In this document: piece by piece, positions 57,797 to 64,000 of the stretch
Layout: each line of letters begins with the position of its first letter
How positions within the stretch are numbered: position 1 is the first letter of the stretch
Virus record (IMG/VR): IMGVR_UViG_3300025000_000007
Span: 1 to 64,000 of that record
DNA length: 64,000 bases
From: a virus
Direction: 5' to 3' (one strand)
Notes under the pieces: generated by a model
The model's database searches: none
Seen by the model: the letters and a program-made list of their open reading frames with translations, nothing else
What the model was told of the DNA's origin: nothing
Position numbers and translations under genes: made by a program

Positions 57797-58167
57797 GAGT
57801 ACCCGCCTTCTCCGGGGCTCGTCTCTGCCCCTACGCCGGTGTTGTTCACGGAGGCGAATACATATTGTACAAATGCCATTAATGTCCCTATGTCGACGTT
57901 GTTAAGCATCCATTCTTTTGTCACTGTTTTGTTAGATCTCTGACAAACCATAGAAACGATATCAAGAGTATCGCCCAGGACATCAAGGTCCAGAGTTTCA
58001 TCAGTCATGGATTCCATTTTTCGGACATCGTGCTTTTTTGAGAAACTGATAAATTCCAAAGCTGCACGAGCAGGAATAAAAGTTACATCGACTTCTTCCC
58101 CTCTTAGTTTTGCGATTCGTTTTGGAGGGGAAAGGATGTCGAAATCTTTTAGCAGGGAATCACTCAT
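57787..58167 (-). CDS. Tail assembly chaperone, G-part, 126 aa
   Basis: Helical protein with the usual location between tail tube and tape measure. It carries the A-AAA-AAC slippery site in its last codons. It overlaps the tail tube gene by ATGA at its start. Confidence 0.8.
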   Translation of the reverse strand: MSDSLLKDFDILSPPKRIAKLRGEEVDVTFIPARAALEFISFSKKHDVRKMESMTDETLDLDVLGDTLDIVSMVCQRSNKTVTKEWMLNNVDIGTLMAFVQYVFASVNNTGVGAETSPGEGGYSKN

Positions 58168-58970
58168 GCTGTAACACCCTGTTCATCAACAATTGTAAAG
58201 AGTTGTGCTCCGGCGGTTAGGGTGGGGTCACATACACCAATCAGGGTAATTTCGGGCATCATTGGCTCATCTCCATCATCAGCCGGAAATTCAAGTTTTA
58301 TCCCGCCTTCTGTGGTTGCACTGTAGACAGTTATCTCGAATTTCTTACCGGCTGAATCGGTGTTGGTGAGTCTCACAACTTTAGGAGTAATTGTGTTAAG
58401 TCCACCTGAAGAAAGTGATCTGGATGCAGATGGTGTATACGTATAATTAATCTTGATGCCTTCCCCGGTTGAAATCACAGCAGACGCGGAAACCCTGGCA
58501 ATACATGTCCATCCCTCCGAATCCACATACAAAACATAATCAGTATTCTGTACGGCTGCATTGTCTGATGCGTCCGTAACTGTGACCCCTGTAACAACTG
58601 TCCCTGCCCCGTTCTTGTGGTCGAGTCTTACGCCCGTTGTCCCTGTCAGTGTGTGCGTTTCCCCGGTGACCGCAGTTGAATCTCCTGCGACGGCTGCATA
58701 GGTATCCATCCCGCCCCTGAGAGTATTCAGGTTTGCGAGGTTGACCTCCATGATCGAAAATGTCACCGATGCTTCATGATTTCTAACAGCTATCTGAGAT
58801 TTTGGGGCATTATCTGGTGCCAGATAAACTACATCGAATTTTTCCTCGAATTTGACTCCCTGTGCTGCTCCCAGGTTGACAAGTGATCCGACTGTCGCGC
58901 CTACTTCCACTTTTGCAGATCCAAACCGGATTTGATTCGAATCCTGAACTGTTGTTTGGTATGTAGTCAT
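58164..58970 (-). CDS. Major tail tube protein, 268 aa
   Basis: Beta-rich protein with VKFEEKFDVVYLAPDNA, a repetitive beta region in the centre, and a C-terminal part (LEFPADDGDEPMMPEITLIG). Its place between tail-terminator gene and chaperone is that of the tube protein. Family is inferred by order and length. Confidence 0.75.
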   Translation of the reverse strand: MTTYQTTVQDSNQIRFGSAKVEVGATVGSLVNLGAAQGVKFEEKFDVVYLAPDNAPKSQIAVRNHEASVTFSIMEVNLANLNTLRGGMDTYAAVAGDSTAVTGETHTLTGTTGVRLDHKNGAGTVVTGVTVTDASDNAAVQNTDYVLYVDSEGWTCIARVSASAVISTGEGIKINYTYTPSASRSLSSGGLNTITPKVVRLTNTDSAGKKFEITVYSATTEGGIKLEFPADDGDEPMMPEITLIGVCDPTLTAGAQLFTIVDEQGVTA

Positions 58971-58979
58971 TTTTAGACC

Positions 58980-59354
58980 TCATTTTTTATAAATAACTTT
59001 GAAATCGTATGGGATGTGATAAACTCCAGTTTCCGATTCATATAAATCAGGAGCTTCCAGAGGGATTATTCTGATAATTGTAATACCACTTATAGTGCCT
59101 GCATAGCCATCCAGAGCAGTTTCAACTACCTGTTTGAGATTTTGGCACTCTAAATAATCTTCTGTCCAGCAGGATATCTGAAAACGTGGCACTCCGGCAA
59201 TCTGTTTATATTTGTTTGAAATTTTTGAGAATGATAACGCAGGTAGTGCGCAATCCAGCGGCAGGACTGCCGGATAGACACGAGTACCTACGAGCGCATA
59301 AACGCCTGAATTTGCTACCAGGATTGCTCGAACTGCCTCGTCTATTGTGGTCAT
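58980..59354 (-). CDS. Tail terminator/completion protein (DUF3168-like), 124 aa
   Basis: The opening TIDEAVRAILVANSGVYALVGTRVYPAVLPLDCALPALSFSKIS matches small tail terminator proteins ('ai...l...ia.lvg.riyp...P...a.P.ivy..is'), with QNLKQVVETALDG and a C-terminal YDFKVIY. It overlaps the gp10-like gene (ATGA). Confidence 0.8.
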   Translation of the reverse strand: MTTIDEAVRAILVANSGVYALVGTRVYPAVLPLDCALPALSFSKISNKYKQIAGVPRFQISCWTEDYLECQNLKQVVETALDGYAGTISGITIIRIIPLEAPDLYESETGVYHIPYDFKVIYKK

Positions 59355-59758
59355 TTGTATTTCCCAAATATCTGCTGAAGTTTCGTTTCAAACGCTCTCT
59401 GGATCTCTGCTGTGTTTTCATCGAGTGCAGGTCTAAGATACGGTCTTGCAGCCTGATTGAATCGCCTGCCTCGTTTATCAGGTCCGGTATATCCAAACTC
59501 GATCCTGGCAGCGTAATTCATATCAGAACCGACTTGAGATTCGATCCTTCCTGGTTTTTCGATGTTTTGCAGTTCTTTTATAGAGCGTCTCAGGTTTCCC
59601 GTGTCTACAACGACTCTCATTTTTGCGTCTCTTTCGACGACTGCTGCACCTGCGGAAACGGCTTGCGATAGTGCTTTTTGACATTCATAGTCAATAGCTT
59701 TAAATACTCGTTTGAGTTCGTTAATTCCCTCAATTTTGATCGTGAATCCATCAGCCAC
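59351..59758 (-). CDS. HK97 gp10-like tail component, 135 aa
   Basis: I take the GTG at 59758, within the upstream stop region, because it yields a short N-terminus before FTIKIEGINELKRVFKAIDYE. The RDAKMRVVVDTGNLRRSIK and YAARIEFGYTG ... ARPYLRPALDEN blocks are diagnostic of the gp10 family of head-tail connection proteins. Confidence 0.85.
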   Translation of the reverse strand: MADGFTIKIEGINELKRVFKAIDYECQKALSQAVSAGAAVVERDAKMRVVVDTGNLRRSIKELQNIEKPGRIESQVGSDMNYAARIEFGYTGPDKRGRRFNQAARPYLRPALDENTAEIQRAFETKLQQIFGKYK

Positions 59759-60362
59759 GTTTCGACACCGCCTTGAGTGAGGCTTCGATGTGGTCAATGG
59801 ATGATAAAAATAAATTATACAGTGTATCCACTGCTGTGATTTCATAAGTGTGATTATATCCTGGTGTGGTTGTAGTGAGTGTATCACCCGCTTCTACTAC
59901 AGCAGCAGCCGGAAGAAATACCATCGGCTCCGAAACTGTATATTTTCCAGAATCTTGATAAGAAAACGCTCCACCGAATCGACTTGTATTTGAAAACTTA
60001 CACGCATAAGCTGTCGTTTTTGTAGTCTGTGTTGGTGTACCGACTGCATTAGTTTGGGGGACAGAAGCCCCGGATGAGGTAGCACTTCCTGGGGTAAGAA
60101 TGCTTTTATTATCAGTTATAGATTCAGCCTGAAACGTTCCTGAAACAGCGTATATAGTGAGATATCCGGCTGCTGTTCCTGCTGCCCAAGAACCTGATGA
60201 CAAAACTAAACTCTTTATAATCCCGGTTGCGTGCGAGACTGCCCCCGTAAGTGTGTACCCTGCTGTAAATGCTACAGATCCAGCAGTAAAATTAAGGATA
60301 TGATCCTGAGAAGTTGAAAGAATGTTGCAGGTCTGTGTCATGGAAAAGTTAAGGGAGTTCAT
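59751..60362 (-). CDS. Head-tail/neck protein, 203 aa
   Basis: Beta-rich protein with several short repeats (LTGAVSHATGIIKSL..., TLTTTTPGYNHTYEITAV). Its place between the connector and gp10 is that of the head-closure/stopper protein. It overlaps its downstream neighbour by 8 nt. Confidence 0.6.
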   Translation of the reverse strand: MNSLNFSMTQTCNILSTSQDHILNFTAGSVAFTAGYTLTGAVSHATGIIKSLVLSSGSWAAGTAAGYLTIYAVSGTFQAESITDNKSILTPGSATSSGASVPQTNAVGTPTQTTKTTAYACKFSNTSRFGGAFSYQDSGKYTVSEPMVFLPAAAVVEAGDTLTTTTPGYNHTYEITAVDTLYNLFLSSIDHIEASLKAVSKRG

Positions 60363-60736
60363 TAAGATTCTCCGTCTACGGTTCCAAAACCCATCCTGCC
60401 AGATACGATAGAAAAGCCAGATGATCTATATTTTCTTATATAGTAAGTGGCCTTGTCTTCGTAATCCTGGATATCTTTGTCTATGGTGTTCTGTGCTTCG
60501 GAATTGCCGTTTTTTACTCTGGATGCAAGTTCCCCGGTGGTTCTCATCCTGCGGAGTGTAGCAGCACAAGCAGCGTTTTTCCCTGCAAGTATGAGAGTAG
60601 CATTTGATTCATCTGATGAACCTGCCCTTTCATATACCTCCGTGGCCACATCTGCGATTATCGCGGTGATATCCACATCTGCAAGCGTGGATGAGTATAT
60701 TTTTGCCCGGATGTCAGCAACAGAACACAGAGCCAT
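60362..60736 (-). CDS. Head-tail connector (gp6-like), 124 aa
   Basis: Helical protein with SVADIRAKIYSSTLADVDITAIIADVATEVYERAG, resembling gp6-type adaptors ('s..dv...l......d..i..li..a...ie...g'). It shares a base with the neck gene. Encoded upstream of the tail operon, as in HK97-like phages. Confidence 0.75.
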   Translation of the reverse strand: MALCSVADIRAKIYSSTLADVDITAIIADVATEVYERAGSSDESNATLILAGKNAACAATLRRMRTTGELASRVKNGNSEAQNTIDKDIQDYEDKATYYIRKYRSSGFSIVSGRMGFGTVDGES

Positions 60737-60744
60737 TTAACACC

Positions 60745-60954
60745 TTACTTTCTACCCTTCTCTACTGCCTGTGCAATAATCTCAGGTTCGGCGATCTTTT
60801 CAATTATGATTACGGAGTTTCCGAGCCGTTTAGCCTCTTCTTCAGAGCAAATAAATTCTTGACCGGTTTTATAAACGATCTTGGTTTCTACTCCGTCTAT
60901 AATTTCACCTGTTGCAAGGTGACTAACTCGGACTCTAACTTTGACATTTCCCAT
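60745..60954 (-). CDS. Small virion protein, 69 aa
   Basis: Acidic small protein encoded between capsid and connector genes. It has KVRVRVSHLATGEIIDGVETKIVYKTGQEFICSEEEAKRLG, which is seen in small phage head-associated proteins. Precise role unknown. Confidence 0.55.
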   Translation of the reverse strand: MGNVKVRVRVSHLATGEIIDGVETKIVYKTGQEFICSEEEAKRLGNSVIIIEKIAEPEIIAQAVEKGRK

Positions 60955-60958
60955 GTTA

Positions 60959-61828
60959 TCACGACAGATTAGAGGTCTTACATATAGCGTTTGCCTGCTT
61001 GATTCTCAAAACACCTGCTGAAAATACCCTACCACCGATGGGACCGGTTTTCTGGAATTCTGGGGTTTTTGGGTCAGTCTGGAAATCTGCGGTAAGATAG
61101 TAATCCATGTATGGTTCGCCTACCTCAGCAGCAGGACAGACAAAACCCTGTGCGGTAGTAAGAGAAGTGCCCACTGAAATGAGCTTACCACCATTGAGGA
61201 AATCAAGTATGTCAGGGAGTTCTCTAGTTCCGACGGTATCCCTGCTTTTCCTGATTTTCTGGAATGTAGTACTGTTGACAACCCAATTGAGTTTCATACG
61301 GTCAACAGGGACTCCATCATCATCCATGAGGTTTATTGCGCCAGTGAGTGCAGTTGTAGCCACCCCAAACGTCGCAATTGCCGCGCTTGTGGAATAGTCG
61401 TTTCCTGCTCCCTGATAGAGTCCAGGAACTTCATAGGTAGTCCCATCATTGGACACACCGTTGATTATTGCTCCATCTTCTGCTTTTGCTGCCTGATAAG
61501 CTGCGGAAATCGCGTTTGCTGCGTCTACATCGTACCCGTTGAGCATCCAGCCTTCGTAGATTCTGCGGTCAATTTCGTAGTCTTTCCAATAGACCGGAAT
61601 TTTGGAGTTTGTAAGTTCAATGTTGATTGAGTCTTTGTTTCCGCTTGTGAAACCGAAACTGACATATCCATTAGACATCTCGGTAATTTTTCCCCAGTCT
61701 ACTGAGGAAACCCCGAATCCCTGTGGAGCAGTGACGTGGACCAGTTCCCTGCCTTTCAGAACCTGTCTGAGAGGAGGGACAATCTTTTCATCGAGTTTTC
61801 TTGAAAATGCTGTAATTGCGTTTGTCAT
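60959..61828 (-). CDS. Major capsid protein, HK97-like fold, 289 aa
   Basis: The sequence (SRKLDEKIVPPLRQVLKGRELVHVTAPQGFGVSSVDWGKI ..., YWKDYEIDRRIYEGWMLNGYDVDAANAISAAYQAAKAEDGAII) follows the encapsulin/HK97 major capsid pattern: E-loop-like region, helix bundle with A-A-x-x-x-A-x-x-E-D, and the C-terminal IGGRVFSAGVLRIKQANAI. Its place after the protease/scaffold gene and decoration gene supports this. Confidence 0.85.
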   Translation of the reverse strand: MTNAITAFSRKLDEKIVPPLRQVLKGRELVHVTAPQGFGVSSVDWGKITEMSNGYVSFGFTSGNKDSINIELTNSKIPVYWKDYEIDRRIYEGWMLNGYDVDAANAISAAYQAAKAEDGAIINGVSNDGTTYEVPGLYQGAGNDYSTSAAIATFGVATTALTGAINLMDDDGVPVDRMKLNWVVNSTTFQKIRKSRDTVGTRELPDILDFLNGGKLISVGTSLTTAQGFVCPAAEVGEPYMDYYLTADFQTDPKTPEFQKTGPIGGRVFSAGVLRIKQANAICKTSNLS

Positions 61829-61840
61829 TTTTTAACCACC

Positions 61841-62728
61841 TCAGATCAGGCTCTTAAGAACAATGTCGGCTGCTGCACTTGCTGCGCTTGCTCCCTGCAT
61901 ACATCTACCCACTGGATAGAAACCAGGCGATTCAATAAATACATAAATATCGCCTGCAATCGCGTGGTTTGATGGAGTGTAGACCAAGCTCTTGATTGTT
62001 CCATCAGTCACGTATCCAGTTGGGACTCCATAAAATACAGGGGTCCCGGTTGCGTCTTTAATTTCGACTTCTTCAAGAAGCACACCGACTGTAATGGCGG
62101 CTGCACTCGCATCAACGAGATTGTGATTTACAAGTCCGAGAGCTGCACAAGATTCCCCATCAAGAAGCCCGTCAAGATCGCCGCTTTCTACGGAGTTCTC
62201 GAAACCAACGTCAAGAGTTGCACCACTTGCAAGAGTCGTAACATTCAGCATAGCATCAGTGATTCTCATGCCTGCCGGGAAGTCTATTCCGGTGTCTACG
62301 AGAGCAGTTCCGGAAGCGTTCACGAATGGTACTTTGATTGCATATCTTCCACCGAGAGCTACACCGGGAACTACCTGCCCGTTTGCCCATGGGAAAAGCA
62401 GATCGTTTTTATATGCCACTGTACCCAATGCAAGACCACTAGGCATTTTGATGAGGCAGTCTCCTGATACTACAGGAACCTGATCATTTGCTGCGTATAT
62501 TGTAGTCAGATTGGTCGGCTGATAATTTGCGTCGCACTGTTCAAATCCGAGCCATCCACCTGGGGATTTTATACCGGTTGCAACGACTACATCATCGTCA
62601 TTTGTTCCCTTGATAACGAGTCTGCCGGGGTAACAATTAGTTGCAGTCTCAACTTTCTGAATAAGCGTGGTTGGAGATCCACTCAGTACAATGCGGTTTG
62701 TAGGGGCCTGAACACCAAGATAAGACAT
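61841..62728 (-). CDS. Capsid decoration/stabilisation protein, 295 aa
   Basis: I set the start at 62728 after a GGAGGC ribosome-binding site. Beta-rich, low-charge protein (RIVLSGSPTTLIQKVETATN, FVNASGTALVDTGIDFPAGM...). It lies between the protease/scaffold and the major capsid gene, the site of decoration proteins in many siphoviruses. Unassigned family. Confidence 0.6.
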   Translation of the reverse strand: MSYLGVQAPTNRIVLSGSPTTLIQKVETATNCYPGRLVIKGTNDDDVVVATGIKSPGGWLGFEQCDANYQPTNLTTIYAANDQVPVVSGDCLIKMPSGLALGTVAYKNDLLFPWANGQVVPGVALGGRYAIKVPFVNASGTALVDTGIDFPAGMRITDAMLNVTTLASGATLDVGFENSVESGDLDGLLDGESCAALGLVNHNLVDASAAAITVGVLLEEVEIKDATGTPVFYGVPTGYVTDGTIKSLVYTPSNHAIAGDIYVFIESPGFYPVGRCMQGASAASAAADIVLKSLI

Positions 62729-62730
62729 AA

Positions 62731-63807
62731 TTAAGCCTCCCATGTTCCATCAGATTTAGGTCTACCTACAGTGAATCCAGTTGAATTCGCCTGATTCGCA
62801 GGATATCTGATCTGAGCTGCGGAAAGTTTCACTGTTCCGAGATCCTGGGCAAGTTTTGAAAGGTCTGCTGCTGAAAGAGTGGTAAAGTCTTCCTGTTTAG
62901 TTTCAAGTCCGAGAGCTTCGCGGGCACTTGCGAACATCTTAAAAGCTTCTTCTCTGACGTTGACGGTTTTCAACTGTTCGTCATGTTCTGCGATAGCTGC
63001 TGCAATTATAGTTTTGAGTTCGGTCATGGGGACGCTTCCTGCTTTCTCTTTTTCAAGAGAGGCAATTAGAGTGGTTTTGGTTTCGAGATCTTTTTCAAGA
63101 GTCTCTTTTGATGCAGTCAATTCAGTTATCTGAGTATTTGCCTCAGTGATCCCGGCTTCTTTTTCAGAAACCGAGGCTGCAAGTTTTGTAACCTGAGTAT
63201 TCAGTTCTTCAATAGTGGATGCAGAAACGGAAGTGGACTTTTTGAGAGTGTCAATTTCCTTCTGCAACTCTACAAGTTTTGAATTAGCTGCCTTTAGTTC
63301 TTCTTCAGGTATGTTTTCACCTTCTGTTGATTGAGATGCTATTAATTGAAAATCAGAAAATAATCGCAATTCCGTGTCACCGTCTGCTGATGCAGCAACC
63401 TGATAATGAGCCTGTGACCATGCTGGATTTTTTACAAGTGTCATGGACTTTACAGAGACTCCGCCCGCCCATCCATCGTTAAGGACAGGATTGGTTTTTG
63501 AGTCACCGTACATGCTCCATTTGAGATCGTTCCATGTTCCTTCCTTCAGTTTTCTTTCGGCAACTGAATCCGTAACTTTGTAACGAGCATATACTCCCTC
63601 TGGAGCTTCCCATGCCGAATCAAAAACGCCTATTCTTCCATTTGGATCTCCGGAATAATCACAAGCGTGCGCTTCACCGGGGCAGATTTTAAGAGAAGAT
63701 GCTTTAATTGTGGAGAGAACGTTGTTTAGTTCCGAAGGGGGGATACCCCAACCGTTAACGTTTTTTATGTCTAGTGGGATTGCTAGACCCTGCACAAAAA
63801 GAGTCAT
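62731..63807 (-). CDS. Prohead protease-scaffold fusion, 358 aa
   Basis: The N-terminal ~150 residues (PEGVYARYKVTDSVAERKLKEG then LKWSMYGDSK, GVSVKSMTLVKNPAW) resemble head-maturation proteases: a candidate catalytic Ser in WSMYG and a His earlier (EAHACDY). A long coiled coil (residues 170-270) follows as scaffold and a helical C-terminus then. Such fusions are known in viruses, but the catalytic residues here are only tentatively placed. It is the first gene of the virion operon, divergent from the gene at 63979. Portal and terminase are not next to it. Confidence 0.7.
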   Translation of the reverse strand: MTLFVQGLAIPLDIKNVNGWGIPPSELNNVLSTIKASSLKICPGEAHACDYSGDPNGRIGVFDSAWEAPEGVYARYKVTDSVAERKLKEGTWNDLKWSMYGDSKTNPVLNDGWAGGVSVKSMTLVKNPAWSQAHYQVAASADGDTELRLFSDFQLIASQSTEGENIPEEELKAANSKLVELQKEIDTLKKSTSVSASTIEELNTQVTKLAASVSEKEAGITEANTQITELTASKETLEKDLETKTTLIASLEKEKAGSVPMTELKTIIAAAIAEHDEQLKTVNVREEAFKMFASAREALGLETKQEDFTTLSAADLSKLAQDLGTVKLSAAQIRYPANQANSTGFTVGRPKSDGTWEA

Positions 63808-63978
63808 GGTTATAACATTATATTAGTACAATTTTTTATATAAAGTATATAAGTTGATATATATAAAACTTTTTGAGGAGTTTAAGAGTATTTTGGGGGA
63901 ATTATGAAATTGAAAACAAACTAATATATACTATAGAGTAGTTGTATAGTTAACTAGATAACTAGGGAACTTGATAAT
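63808..63978. promoter_or_regulatory. Divergent promoter region of the virion operon
   Basis: Contains AT-rich TATA-like stretches (TATATAAAGTATATAAG at about 63836-63852; TAATATATACTATAG at about 63922-63936) and TATAGTTAACTA at 63945-63956, the core of the large inverted repeat at 32 kb. So this end is probably under the same regulator as the early promoter. Confidence 0.65.
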
Positions 63979-64000
63979 ATGCGTAAAACAAAGAAGCAGT
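63979..64000 (+). CDS. 5' end of a plus-strand gene, partial
   Basis: ATG at 63979 followed by Arg/Lys-rich codons (MRKTKKQ) and cut by the window edge. Divergent from the virion operon and downstream of the TATAGTTAACTA motif. Identity cannot be known. Confidence 0.45.

Noticed and set aside
1-64000. tRNA or rRNA genes
   Set aside because: I scanned for T-arm sequences (GGTTCRANYCC) and for rRNA-like stretches and saw no convincing candidate.

Overview
The window looks like most of an archaeal mobile genome, either a head-tailed virus or provirus or a virus-plasmid hybrid, probably from a Methanosarcina-like methanogen or a relative. The archaeal reading rests on AT-rich sequence, TATA-like boxes about 25-30 nt upstream of the presumed transcript starts, AbrB-like and ribbon-helix-helix small regulators, NosD-like parallel beta-helix proteins, a DUF2341-type domain, a spore-photoproduct-lyase-like radical SAM protein, an archaeal-type thymidylate synthase homologue, and the absence of bacterial lysins. 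I saw no rRNA, no convincing tRNA and no CRISPR array.

Layout. 1-1 kb (+): a chain of tiny coupled ORFs. 1-5.8 kb (-): a type IV secretion-like module (VirB2-like pilin, VirB6-like membrane protein, membrane protein, VirB4-like ATPase), controlled from a long inverted repeat at 5.8 kb. 6.4-9.8 kb (-): a giant membrane-anchored beta-helix surface protein. 9.9-16.5 kb (+): small accessory genes including PGDYG-like and YopX-like proteins, a radical SAM enzyme, an AbrB-like protein and a serine recombinase. 16.7-21.1 kb (-): adhesin/tail-fibre genes, one with a formylglycine-generating-enzyme/C-type-lectin domain whose end resembles a diversity-generating-retroelement variable region. 21.3-31.9 kb (-): a compact early operon of wHTH regulators, nucleases, a thymidylate synthase homologue, a nucleotide kinase and a run of tiny Cys-rich proteins. 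32-38.7 kb (+): DNA-metabolism-type genes, including a recombination-directionality-factor-like protein and a YfaP/DUF2135-like protein, with a candidate structured RNA at 35.2 kb. 38.9-42.1 kb (-): a third beta-helix protein and small membrane proteins. 42.4-48.4 kb (+): a defence-type island centred on a complete type IV-B CRISPR-Cas-like operon (csf1, cas11, csf2, csf3, cysH-like) with no array. 48.6-63.8 kb (-): virion structural genes running from tail spike through tape measure, tail tube, connectors and HK97-fold capsid to a protease/scaffold protein. Portal and terminase are not in the window.

How it may work together. Virion genes, T4SS-like genes and a CRISPR-derived effector sit on one stretch and show shared control signatures: near-identical 46-bp promoters in front of a small acidic-protein operon and the csf operon, a related palindrome after csf, a TATAGTTAACTA motif at both the 32-kb divergent promoter and the right end, and a recurrent AAAAAC...GGAGCGA leader in front of genes of several modules. 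The tail assembly chaperone carries a classic A-AAA-AAC slippery site and a -1 frame extension. The most notable features are the type IV-B operon on a virus-like archaeal element, the shared beta-helix between virion spike and surface protein, and the possible DGR target.
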